NCBI GenBank assembly: GCA_021202495.1
Contig: JAJQCX010000032.1
Span: 1 to 15,986 of the forward strand
DNA: 15,986 bases
Direction: 5' to 3'
DNA from: Clostridia bacterium
GTDB lineage: Bacteria > Bacillota > Clostridia > UMGS1883
Shown: piece by piece, positions 1 to 7,025 of the stretch
Layout of the letters: each line of letters opens with the position of its first letter
Numbering within the stretch: position 1 is the stretch's first letter
Translations under genes and position numbers: made by a program
Notes under the pieces: generated by a model
Databases searched by the model: none
The model's input: only the letters and a program-made list of their open reading frames with translations
What the model was told of the DNA's origin: nothing

Positions 1-45
1 ATTTAAGGGAGAGGTTAAATTTAAAGTTCAGAGGACGATGTTAAA

Positions 46-723
46 TTGAAAATATTGATTGTTGATGATGAAAAGCTGCTCGTTAAAGGAATTAAGTTCA
101 ATTTGGAGCAGGACGGATATAGCGTGGAATCGGCTTACGACGGGGAGGAAGCACTGAAAATGGCACGGGATAAGAGCATTTCGCTGATTGTGCTCGACTT
201 GATGCTGCCGAAAATTGACGGGCTGACGGTGTGCCAAAAGGTGAGAGAATTTTCGTCGGTGCCGATAATAATGCTGACGGCGAAGGCAGAGGACATGGAT
301 AAAATTTTGGGGCTCGATTACGGCGCAGACGACTACATGACAAAGCCGTTCAACATTTTGGAGCTGAAAGCCAGGATAAAGGCTATTTTGCGCAGAAGCG
401 CGCAGGAGGGCGGAGATAAGAGCGAATATTCTTCGGGAAATATTGAACTCAATTACAATCTGCGGCGCGTAAAGATTGGCGATAGGCAGATTGAGCTCAC
501 GGCAAAGGAATTTGGCCTTTGCGAGCTTTTTGCGACAAATCCCGGCAAGGTTTATTCGCGCGAAAATTTGCTTGACATTATTTGGGGCTATGATTATCCG
601 GGCGACGTGAGGACGGTGGACGTACACGTAAGAAGATTGAGAGAAAAGATTGAGCCCGACCCGGCAAACCCGAAGTATATTCTGACAAAGTGGGGGGTAG
701 GCTATTATTTTAAAGAAAATTGA
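46..723 (+). CDS. OmpR/PhoB-family response regulator (WalR/MtrA-like)
   Basis: A 225-residue two-component transcription factor that should be phosphorylated by the kinase encoded next and then bind promoter DNA in the cytoplasm. The receiver domain (about 1-118) has the acidic pair D7/D8, phospho-acceptor D51 in VLDLMLP, T78, and K100-P101. The OmpR-type winged helix (about 130-223) ends in the usual RTVDVHVRRLREKIE recognition helix and GVGYYF hairpin. Length is normal and no key residue is missing. The start is TTG at 46, chosen because it gives the canonical MKILIVDDE beginning; the next in-frame codon set upstream runs into TAA at 22. GAGG at 31-34 is the best ribosome binding site but sits 11 bases away. 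An out-of-frame ATG at 38 stops after three codons. The gene order with a kinase and a GerMN lipoprotein suggests an envelope-stress or cell-wall regulator; the actual regulon cannot be read from sequence. Confidence 0.95.
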   Translation: MKILIVDDEKLLVKGIKFNLEQDGYSVESAYDGEEALKMARDKSISLIVLDLMLPKIDGLTVCQKVREFSSVPIIMLTAKAEDMDKILGLDYGADDYMTKPFNILELKARIKAILRRSAQEGGDKSEYSSGNIELNYNLRRVKIGDRQIELTAKEFGLCELFATNPGKVYSRENLLDIIWGYDYPGDVRTVDVHVRRLREKIEPDPANPKYILTKWGVGYYFKEN

Positions 724-751
724 GCATTTTTTCTCGACGATAAGATGTCAG

Positions 752-2134
752 ATGGTCATAACGTATCTTTTGATTATCGCAATGACCGCGACGATGATAA
801 TTTGGTATACGACACATTCTATGTCGGATTATCTCATTTCACAGAAAAAAAGAGACGTTCTGACGCAGGCAAACGTCATTTCGGGCTATGTTTCGCAGTA
901 TCAGGATTTGAACACGCAGACAATATCATACCTTTTGCAGCAGCAGCAGATTTCGTCAAGCTCACGCGTTATCATGGTGAACGCGGACGCGGAGATAATT
1001 TACGATTCCATGTCGGAAAGCTCTCTTGCGGGCAAGGTAATGCTAAAGCAGCTTGTGCTTGACGCGCTTTCGGGAAATAATGCAACACAGTCGGAATATT
1101 CCGACGAGGGCGAACTTATCGTGAGCGCGGCGGTGCCGATAACGCTTGAAAAAAGCGTGACCGGCGCGATACTTTTACAGTCGAGCGCGGCAAGCATAAA
1201 TGAATACACTTCAAAAATGACAAAGACAATCATTTCGCTTGCGATTTTGGTTGCGGTTTTGAGTGCGGCGCTGGCGCTGTTTCTTTCGGGCGTCATAACA
1301 AAGCCGATAACGCGCCTGACGCGGTCGGTTGTGCTGATGTCGGAAAACGACACCGAGGAAAAGCTGGAGCTGTCGCACGGCGGCGAGATAGGCGATTTGG
1401 TGGAATCCTTCAATAAATTGATAGACAAATTGCAGCTGCAGGAGCAAAAGAGGCAGGAATTTGTTTCAAATGCTTCTCATGAGCTCAAAACGCCGCTGAG
1501 CTCAATAAAGCTTATCTCGGATTCGCTCATTCAAAACCCCGACACGCCGAGGGAAACGGAGCTTGAGTTTTTAAACGACATGAACGTTCAGGTGGATAGG
1601 CTTTCGCGCATTATAGATAAGCTTTTGACCTTGACGCGCATGGACGATTCCGCTGCGGTGAGCCGCATGGAATTTACGGTGATGGACATATCGGAGCTCA
1701 CGGAAAACGTGGTTAAGGCGCTGCGTCCGCTTGCGGAGTCGAAAAACATTAAGCTCACTTATGATGCGGACATAGGCGTTTTTTCGCGAATTGAAAAGGA
1801 CAGGCTGTGGGAGGCAATTTACAACGTGCTTGACAACAGCATTAAATATACCCCCGAGGGCGGAAGCGTGAAAATGACGGTGGAGCGCGACGAAAAGTGC
1901 GCCGTAATAACCGTGGCGGATACCGGCATAGGCATGGCGACGAGCGAAATATATAAAATATTCGACCGTTTTTACAGAGTTGACAAGGCGCGCTCGCGCG
2001 AAACGGGCGGCACGGGGCTCGGGCTTTCGATTGCGATGACGGCGGTGGAACTGCACGGCGGAAACATTCAGGTGGAAAGCCGCGAGGGTGCAGGCAGCAG
2101 ATTTAAGATAACAATACCAATTACGTTAAAGTAA
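752..2134 (+). CDS. Membrane sensor histidine kinase (WalK-like, without PAS)
   Basis: Partner kinase of the preceding regulator. From the ATG at 752 it reads as 460 residues: first membrane segment (about 1-20), an extracytoplasmic sensor of about 125 residues resembling the small Cache-type domain of WalK, second membrane segment (about 158-180), HAMP (about 180-232), HisKA with H243 in SNASHELKTPL, and HATPase_c with N box N358/N362, G1 DTGIGM (390-395) and G2 GGTGLGL (419-425). All catalytic motifs are present, so it should be an active kinase. There is no cytoplasmic PAS domain, unlike WalK itself. The start is uncertain. The frame is open upstream to 701 and encodes about 11 residues (IEHFFSTIRCQ) before M1 that look like the conserved juxtamembrane beginning of such kinases, but no ATG, GTG or TTG lies there. 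ATT at 719, overlapping the regulator's TGA, is one candidate. No clear ribosome binding site precedes 752. Confidence 0.93.
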   Translation: MVITYLLIIAMTATMIIWYTTHSMSDYLISQKKRDVLTQANVISGYVSQYQDLNTQTISYLLQQQQISSSSRVIMVNADAEIIYDSMSESSLAGKVMLKQLVLDALSGNNATQSEYSDEGELIVSAAVPITLEKSVTGAILLQSSAASINEYTSKMTKTIISLAILVAVLSAALALFLSGVITKPITRLTRSVVLMSENDTEEKLELSHGGEIGDLVESFNKLIDKLQLQEQKRQEFVSNASHELKTPLSSIKLISDSLIQNPDTPRETELEFLNDMNVQVDRLSRIIDKLLTLTRMDDSAAVSRMEFTVMDISELTENVVKALRPLAESKNIKLTYDADIGVFSRIEKDRLWEAIYNVLDNSIKYTPEGGSVKMTVERDEKCAVITVADTGIGMATSEIYKIFDRFYRVDKARSRETGGTGLGLSIAMTAVELHGGNIQVESREGAGSRFKITIPITLK

Positions 2135-2159
2135 TGAGATTATGTGAGGGGGAATTTCT

Positions 2160-3089
2160 GTGAAAAAGATAACGGCAATCCTTTTATCATTGGCGCTTCT
2201 TTTTTCAATGGCGGGCTGCTTTGGAAAAAGCGGCTCGGATGTGACGATTAACGTCTATTTTAAGGATGCAGAGGCGAACGCGCTTTCGGCGGAGAAGGTA
2301 GACTATGACGGAGAGACGAGCGTTGTGGCTATGGCAACCTTTGCGATGGAGAAAATTGTTGAGGGACCTTCAAGTGCGGGGAGCGAAGCCGTGCTGCCGG
2401 AGGGCACGCGGTTTAATTCAATCTCAATTCAAAATAATACGGTGACGGTCGATTTTTCCGAGGAATTTACAAACTGCGAGGGAATAGCCGAGCTTTTGGC
2501 GCGATTCAGCGTGGTGAGCACGCTGTGCGACATTCCGGGAATTGACAGCGTGCTGATAACGATTGAAGGAAAATCGCTCATATCAAACGCGACGGGCGAG
2601 GAAATAGGCGTTTTGAGTAAGAGCGACATTGTGTACGAAACGGACGAAAGCGATCCCAACAAGTCGGCTGAAACAACGGCGATAAAGCTGTATTTTGCGA
2701 ACAGCGATGCAACGGCGTTAAAATGCGAAGAGCGCCGCGTTGAAACACAAAGCTCCATTTCGATGGAAAAGACGATAATGACCGAGCTTTTGAAGGGACC
2801 GTCGTCAAGCGAGCTTATGTCGCTCATTCCGTCGGAAACAAAGCTTTTGAGCATTGAAACGAATAACGGTGTGTGCTTTGTGAATTTGTCGTCGGACTTT
2901 GTGACGAAGTTTACGGGCGGAACAAACACGGGGCTTTTGATTGTGTATTCCATTGTCAATTCGCTCACGGAGCTTGACGGCGTTGAAAGCGTGCAGATTT
3001 TGATTGAGGGCGAAACGGGCGCGGAGTTCGGAGACTTTGTGTTTGACGAGCCGATTGTGAAAAACGAAAATATTGTGAAGAATGACTGA
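2160..3089 (+). CDS. Lipoprotein with two GerMN domains
   Basis: A 309-residue predicted lipoprotein. The start is GTG at 2160, preceded seven bases upstream by a strong GAGGGGG site (2146-2152). The N-terminus is a classic lipoprotein signal: positive KK, hydrophobic stretch, and lipobox S-M-A-G-C with C20 as the lipidated cysteine, so the mature protein should be anchored outside the membrane. Two GerMN-type repeats follow (about 28-150 and 172-300). Each has the N-I/K-x-Y-F opening strand, the E-(I/L)-x-x-G-P-S-S helix end, and the V-x-V-(D/N)-(F/L)-S strand. GerMN domains occur in spore-germination protein GerM and in LpqB; no enzymatic activity is established for them. It lies 25 bases after the kinase and is probably cotranscribed, so it may modulate that kinase as LpqB is proposed to do for MtrB. 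That role is inferred. Confidence 0.9.
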   Translation: MKKITAILLSLALLFSMAGCFGKSGSDVTINVYFKDAEANALSAEKVDYDGETSVVAMATFAMEKIVEGPSSAGSEAVLPEGTRFNSISIQNNTVTVDFSEEFTNCEGIAELLARFSVVSTLCDIPGIDSVLITIEGKSLISNATGEEIGVLSKSDIVYETDESDPNKSAETTAIKLYFANSDATALKCEERRVETQSSISMEKTIMTELLKGPSSSELMSLIPSETKLLSIETNNGVCFVNLSSDFVTKFTGGTNTGLLIVYSIVNSLTELDGVESVQILIEGETGAEFGDFVFDEPIVKNENIVKND

Positions 3090-3103
3090 AACGGGGATTT
3101 TTA

Positions 3104-3757
3104 ATGAGTAAATTTGACGCGGTGCTTTTCGATTTTGACGGGACTGTGGCGGACACGTCGCCGGGGATAAAGAGTACGCTGCTTTACGTGTTTGAAAAAA
3201 ACAACATGGAAAGGCTCGACAGCGGGCAGATGGATAAATTCATCGGTCCGCCGTTAACCGACAGCTTTATGAATTACTGTGGGAAAAGCTATGATGAGGC
3301 TTTGCGCCTGCAGGGCGATTTCAGGGCGCGTTATCGGGTTGAGGGAGTGAATATGTTTGAAATTTACCCCGGATTTGAGGACGCGCTGAAGGTTTTAAAG
3401 AAAAAGGGCGTTGTGATTGCGATTGCGACGAGCAAGCCCGAGACGATGGCGGTACATATTTTAAAAAAGGCGGGGCTTTACGGCTATTTTGACGTAATAC
3501 TGGGCGCGACGGTTGACGAAAGTCTGACGAGAAAAGACGATATAATGCGGATTGTGCTTGAAAATCCGATGATAAAAGGGAAGAGTGCGGTTATGGTCGG
3601 AGATACGAAGCTTGACATAATGGGCGCGCACAAAAACGGAATTGCGGCATTGTGGGTAAAATACGGCTTCGGGATAAAAAAAGAGGCGGAGGAGCAGCGC
3701 CCGGAATATACGGCGGAAAATGTGGAGGAAATGATAAGATTTTTTGAAGATATGTAG
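3104..3757 (+). CDS. HAD-superfamily phosphatase, phosphoglycolate-phosphatase-like
   Basis: A 217-residue cytoplasmic hydrolase of HAD subfamily IA. Motif I is DFDGT with nucleophile D10 and acid/base D12. The cap begins after residue 18 and contains FIGPPLTDSF, a stretch typical of the Gph/HAD-like branch. Motif II is the IATSKPE region (about residue 107), and motif III with the acidic pair is VGDTKLDIMGA (about 166-176). The length is that of phosphoglycolate phosphatases and PpaX-like enzymes. The true substrate could be any small phosphomonoester, so no gene symbol is given. ATG 3104 is 14 bases after the lipoprotein stop, with only a weak GGGG as ribosome binding site. The gene ends in TAG, which shows that TAG is a working stop codon in this genome. 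It probably shares a transcript with its neighbours. Confidence 0.9.
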   Translation: MSKFDAVLFDFDGTVADTSPGIKSTLLYVFEKNNMERLDSGQMDKFIGPPLTDSFMNYCGKSYDEALRLQGDFRARYRVEGVNMFEIYPGFEDALKVLKKKGVVIAIATSKPETMAVHILKKAGLYGYFDVILGATVDESLTRKDDIMRIVLENPMIKGKSAVMVGDTKLDIMGAHKNGIAALWVKYGFGIKKEAEEQRPEYTAENVEEMIRFFEDM

Positions 3758-3768
3758 GGGTAGAAGGC

Positions 3769-5136
3769 ATGAATTTACTGACTGCGGCGGGTGTGTCCAA
3801 ATCCTTCGGGGAGAGGGATTTATTTAAGGATATCAGCTTTAATATTGACGAAAATTCAAAGGTGGGGCTCATCGGAGCGAACGGAGTGGGAAAAACCACT
3901 CTTTTTCGCGTTATTCAAGGGGAAGAGGATTATGGCGGAAGCTTGGTGCGCCATTCATCGTTAAAGGTAGGCTACATGGAGCAAATCCCGCCGGAGGACG
4001 ATAAGACCGACGCATACGGCTACGTTTCGGAGATTTTCGCGGAGCTTTTTGACGATGAAAAAAAGCTTGAAGAGATAGCCCGCGCGATAGAACGCGGGGA
4101 GGGCGACACGGAAAGTCTGATAAACGCACAGGAAAAATTAAATAACGAATACATCGACAAAGGCGGGCTTGTGTTCCGTTCAAAATGCCGCTCGATGCTT
4201 TTGGGGCTGGGTTTTTCGGAAAAGGAGCTGACAAATAAGCTCTCCGAGCTTTCGGGAGGGCAGAGAACGAGGCTGTCGCTCGCGAGAGTGCTGCTGTCAA
4301 ACGCGAATTTGCTGCTGTTGGACGAGCCGACGAACCATCTTGACATAGAGTCGCTGTCGTTTTTGGAAGGCTTTTTGCGGGAATATTCCGGCTCGTTCAT
4401 CGTCATAAGCCACGACAGATATTTTTTGGACAGAGTGACTAACAGAACCTTTGAGATTGAGCATGAAAAATTGATGCAGTACAGCGGAAATTACAGCGTT
4501 TTCGCGCAGAAAAAGAAAGAGGTGCGCGAGGCGGCGAAGAGAAAATACGACAATACAATGAAGGAGATAAACCGCCTTGAAGGGATGATTGAGCAGCAGC
4601 GCCGCTGGAATCGCGAAAAAAACATAAAGACCGCCGAGAGCAAGCAAAAGGTTTTGGATAAGCTTGAAAAGGGGCTTGAAAAGCCCGAAAGCGACAGCGC
4701 AAGGATGCGGTTTGGCTTTAAAAGCATGACGGAGAGCGGCAACGACGTTTTGATGATACAAAACCTTAAAAAGAGCTACGGCGAAAAAAAGCTCTTTGAA
4801 AATGCGGATTTTACCATCTATAAGGGCGAAAGGGTGTTCGTGTTGGGCCCGAACGGATGCGGGAAATCGACGTTTTACAAGATAATAAAGGGCGACGAGA
4901 GAGCGGACGGAGGAATGGTGCGTTTTGGAACAAATGTGGAGTGTGCCTATTACGACCAGACGAGAGCGGACATTGCGGGCGGAAAGACCATTCTTGACGA
5001 GGTGTGGGATCGCTATCCGAAGATGACGCTGACCGAAGTTAGGAGCGCGCTTGCGGCGTTTTTGTTCACGGGCGACGACGTTTTTAAGGAGACCGATTAT
5101 CTTTCCGGCGGCGAAAACGCGAGGCGAGCGCGTTAG
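3769..5136 (+). CDS. ABC-F family ATPase, 5' part up to an in-frame TAG
   Basis: Soluble ribosome-associated ABC protein of the Uup/YdiF type, without membrane segments. The first nucleotide-binding domain is complete: Walker A GANGVGKT (36-43), signature LSGGQ (161-165), Walker B LLLLDEP (181-187) and switch histidine H215. The charged inter-domain linker that contacts the ribosome spans about 240-320. The second domain has Walker A GPNGCGKS (360-367) and signature LSGGE (445-449), then the frame meets TAG at 5134-5136 after residue 455. The same frame continues without shift into Walker B and the C-terminal coiled coil (see the next entry). The full frame of about 630 codons matches normal ABC-F length. 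The ATG at 3769 has AGGGG eight bases upstream, overlapping the HAD stop. A 455-residue product would lack the second Walker B and is unlikely to be fully active, so this is a broken or recoded gene, or one with a sequence error. Confidence 0.88.
   Translation: MNLLTAAGVSKSFGERDLFKDISFNIDENSKVGLIGANGVGKTTLFRVIQGEEDYGGSLVRHSSLKVGYMEQIPPEDDKTDAYGYVSEIFAELFDDEKKLEEIARAIERGEGDTESLINAQEKLNNEYIDKGGLVFRSKCRSMLLGLGFSEKELTNKLSELSGGQRTRLSLARVLLSNANLLLLDEPTNHLDIESLSFLEGFLREYSGSFIVISHDRYFLDRVTNRTFEIEHEKLMQYSGNYSVFAQKKKEVREAAKRKYDNTMKEINRLEGMIEQQRRWNREKNIKTAESKQKVLDKLEKGLEKPESDSARMRFGFKSMTESGNDVLMIQNLKKSYGEKKLFENADFTIYKGERVFVLGPNGCGKSTFYKIIKGDERADGGMVRFGTNVECAYYDQTRADIAGGKTILDEVWDRYPKMTLTEVRSALAAFLFTGDDVFKETDYLSGGENARRAR
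5134..5136 (+). other. In-frame TAG codon interrupting the ABC-F gene
   Basis: The TAG stands where ABC-F proteins normally have a small or hydrophobic residue in the helix after the second signature motif. The two preceding non-alanine residues (R453 and R455 in A-R-R-A-R) are also unlike the family's usual A-R-V-A-L pattern. Reading 5127-5138 in the frame two bases later gives S-A-L-A, which fits the pattern. A gain of CG near 5125-5126 and a loss of CG in the run at 5136-5139 would therefore explain the whole anomaly. The TAG sits in the loop of a 6-bp inverted repeat, GAGGCG (5121-5126) and CGCCTC (5137-5142). Confidence 0.8.
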
Positions 5137-5661
5137 CGCCTCCTGCAAAATGGCTCGATTTTCATTTTGCTTGACGAGCCGACGAACCATCTTGACCTCA
5201 TTTCGCGCGAGGCGCTTGAGGACGCTTTGAGCGAATTTAACGGAACGGTTTTTGTGATAAGCCATGACAGATATTTGATAAACAAGCTTGCTGACAAGCT
5301 GCTCGTGTTTGAGGACGGCACGATAAGAGAATATAAATGCTCGTATGACGATTATCTCGCGCGGAAGGAAAGCGCGGGTGAGACGAAAAAAGAAATTTCG
5401 TCCTCAAAGGCGGAAAAGATAAACGATTACAAGGCACAGAAGGAAACGGAGCGCGCAAAGAGAATGAGAGCGAGCCGTCTTGCGCGTCTTGAAGAAAAGA
5501 TAGAAGCGACGGAGAGCGAAATCGCCGCCGTGACGGATGAAATAAACGGCTGCGGCAGCGATTATGTGAAGCTGCTCGAGCTAAACGAGCGGCTTGACGG
5601 CTTAAACACGGAGCTTGACAGCCTCATGGAGGAATGGGAAAAGCTCGAAAGCGGTGATTGA
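5137..5661 (+). pseudogene. ABC-F family ATPase, 3' part beyond the in-frame TAG
   Basis: Direct in-frame continuation of the upstream ABC-F sequence after the TAG. It begins RLLQNGS and carries the missing second Walker B ILLDEPTNHLD, the switch-histidine loop VISHDRYL, and a highly charged C-terminal region (about 70 to 160 residues into the fragment) predicted to be coiled coil, as in Uup and YdiF. The number of codons between the signature motif and Walker B (16 residues between SGGENAR and DEP, counting the stop) is exactly that of intact ABC-F proteins, so nothing is missing except the sense codon. There is no convincing start: the first possible one is a TTG at 5167 inside Walker B, without a ribosome binding site. 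On its own it could not make a functional ATPase. Confidence 0.8.
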
Positions 5662-5663
5662 CG

Positions 5664-6608
5664 ATGCCGAAAATAGGCTTTATTGAGGGAAGAGGCGAAT
5701 CATATAAGGCGACAAAAATTATACTGTGGCTGATTGATGCGTTAAATGCGAGGTTTCGCTCGCAAATTGAGATTTGCCCGGTATGCGGGCAGTTCGATTC
5801 GGTTTACGGCGTGCCCTCCTGCAAAGAGGCGTGTGAAATTCTCAAAAAGTGCGGCGCGGTTTTTGCGGGTGATTTTATAAAATATCCGCGCAAGGGCGAC
5901 GGCGAGCTTTGCAAATTGCTGCTCGGTCTTTTGGAGGACTGCAAAATTTTGCGCATAAAGGGCATTGACAAATACGCGGGAGTTGACGTGAAAATTCTTT
6001 CATATTTTGATGGCGGAGCGTACACTCACGCAAGGCGCGACGAAAACGGGTGCGTAGACGAGCGGCTTTGCTCGGAATTTGCGGCGAAAAGCTTTGTGCG
6101 CGCTCTTTCAAAGGCGTGCGAAACGCGAAAAAGACGGCTTTTGGCGGTGAAGGACGGGGAAAACGAATATCTTTTCGATATGTTTTACGAGCATTTTAAA
6201 GCGTTTGCTTTGCCGAGGGACAATTTCGCGCTTGACCGCATGAGCACATCGGAGCTTTTTGAAGCGGCGTTGACCGACCCGAGGCAATTTGACATGATTT
6301 TTGCCTCGAAAACGACGGCGGAGGCGCTGCACGGAGTTTATCGTCATGTTTTGGGAGATGAATTTTGTTCCTATTATAAGTACGGACGCGGGAAGAGCTT
6401 TTATTTTGTGCGGGATTTGTCGATTACATCGCACCTTGCGGCGTTAGAGGATATGCTGAGAGACGAATTCGGAATGAAAAAAGAAGCGTATTGCCTCGCG
6501 AGAGCGGCGGAAACGGCGAGAGAAAAGGGGTGCGCCGAGCGCGATGCGGAGCGCTTTGCCGAAGAAATGATTTCCGCGATGGGCGAGAAATTGAGAAAAC
6601 GCTTCTAA
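5664..6608 (+). CDS. Degenerate isopropylmalate/isocitrate-dehydrogenase-fold protein
   Basis: A 314-residue protein of unknown function. By eye it follows the beta-decarboxylating dehydrogenase fold: GFIEGRGESYKATKIILWLI for the usual GDGIGPEV start, PVCGQFDSVYGVP for PFGGAAIDAFGEP, AVFAGD for AVLLGS, ILRIKGIDKYAGV for ANLRP..FPGL, GGAY for GGIY, and DPRQFDMIF for SPARFDVVV. It keeps the LRP-type arginine, the GGAY tyrosine, a lysine in AVKDGEN and the aspartate of LDRMS. It lacks the second substrate arginine, both metal-binding aspartates of GDILSD (A-E-A-L-H-G here) and the EPVHGSAPDIAGKG nucleotide loop. Dehydrogenase activity is thus unlikely. The start is set at ATG 5664, two bases after the ABC-F stop; TTG 5658 is an alternative. 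Translation may be coupled to the ABC-F gene. It is the last gene before a terminator. The fold assignment is manual and untested. Confidence 0.72.
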   Translation: MPKIGFIEGRGESYKATKIILWLIDALNARFRSQIEICPVCGQFDSVYGVPSCKEACEILKKCGAVFAGDFIKYPRKGDGELCKLLLGLLEDCKILRIKGIDKYAGVDVKILSYFDGGAYTHARRDENGCVDERLCSEFAAKSFVRALSKACETRKRRLLAVKDGENEYLFDMFYEHFKAFALPRDNFALDRMSTSELFEAALTDPRQFDMIFASKTTAEALHGVYRHVLGDEFCSYYKYGRGKSFYFVRDLSITSHLAALEDMLRDEFGMKKEAYCLARAAETAREKGCAERDAERFAEEMISAMGEKLRKRF

Positions 6609-6654
6609 GTACATATAAAGGCGATAAATTGAAAATTGAAATTCGGAAAAATGG

Positions 6655-6683
6655 CGCGGGAAATTGCCTTCCGCGTCTTTTTT
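6655..6683 (+). terminator. Intrinsic terminator of the first gene run
   Basis: CGCGG (6655-6659) pairs with CCGCG (6671-6675); AA/TT extend the stem around one bulged G. The stem is followed by TCTTTTTT. It lies 47 bases after the dehydrogenase-like gene and would end the 6.6-kb transcript that starts left of the window or just before the regulator. Confidence 0.75.
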
Positions 6684-6857
6684 GATGCGGCAAATCGGCG
6701 TAAGAGGGGCGTTTTGAGCGGCGGGAAAGAGAGGGTCAAGTTGTTGTCATAAAGAAAAAGTTGGGCAATATATATGAAATATCTATCAAAATGTACAAGC
6801 AAGGGGGCAAAAATTAAGCAAATATTACAAAGTTATAACAAAAGTGCGAAAAAAGTG
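6684..6857. other. AT-rich intergenic stretch, no gene seen
   Basis: No credible reading frame lies here. A weak promoter-like pair, TTGTCA (6744-6749) and TATATA (6769-6774), has a 19-base spacer and is much poorer than the promoter just downstream. The A/T-rich tract at 6800-6855 directly upstream of that promoter could act as an UP element. Confidence 0.4.
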
Positions 6858-6886
6858 TTGACAAAGGGGTGAGAAGTAAGTATAAT
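6858..6886 (+). promoter_or_regulatory. Consensus sigma-A promoter of the 3D-domain gene
   Basis: TTGACA (6858-6863) and TATAAT (6881-6886) are both perfect consensus hexamers separated by 17 bases, with an A-rich tract upstream. Transcription should start near 6893, giving a leader of about 130 bases before the 3D-domain gene. It is the best promoter in the window. Confidence 0.9.
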
Positions 6887-6892
6887 ACGAGA

Positions 6893-7025
6893 TAAGTCAG
6901 AGTCAACCAAAAGGCGAAGTGTGTAAACACCGAGCCGGGGAGATAAATTAAGATATATCCTTCTCCCAAAATCAAGGCGACCGCAGGGCAAATTTTTCGC
7001 GGGAGCCGGAAATGAGGTTAGATTT
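6893..7025 (+). ncRNA. Structured 5' leader, candidate cis-regulatory RNA
   Basis: The leader between the promoter and the 3D-domain gene folds into three adjacent hairpins. Hairpin A (6913-6936) has stems GGC/GCC and GUGU/ACAC around a GAA/CGA internal loop and a GUAA (GNRA) tetraloop. Hairpin B (6938-6967) is closed by GGGAGA/UCUCCC. Hairpin C (6976-7007) has GGC/GCC and CCGC/GCGG stems separated by opposed GA dinucleotides, a tandem sheared G-A motif. AACC (6905-6908) can pair with GGUU (7016-7019) to close all three, and that 3' strand overlaps the ribosome binding site GAGG (7014-7017). This implies translational control. I compared it from memory with the c-di-AMP, c-di-GMP, manganese and other common classes and found no match. 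Boundaries and function are inferred. Confidence 0.6.

Noticed and set aside
28..627. 199-codon - strand frame opposite the response regulator
   Set aside because: Shadow of a complete regulator gene; no domain and no start signal.
5119..5142. Programmed ribosomal frameshift in the ABC-F gene
   Set aside because: The frame is the same before and after the TAG, and no slippery heptamer is present; a single frameshift would not restore the downstream frame.
4297..5265. Long open frame of 322 codons on the - strand across the ABC-F gene
   Set aside because: It is antisense to clear ABC-F motifs, has no ribosome binding site and no recognisable domain; it mirrors the codon bias of the + strand gene.
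6893..7025. c-di-AMP (ydaO) or c-di-GMP riboswitch as identity of the leader
   Set aside because: The AGGGCAAA and GNRA elements recall c-di-GMP-I, and the gene context recalls ydaO, but the conserved cores of both classes are absent as far as I can align them by eye.
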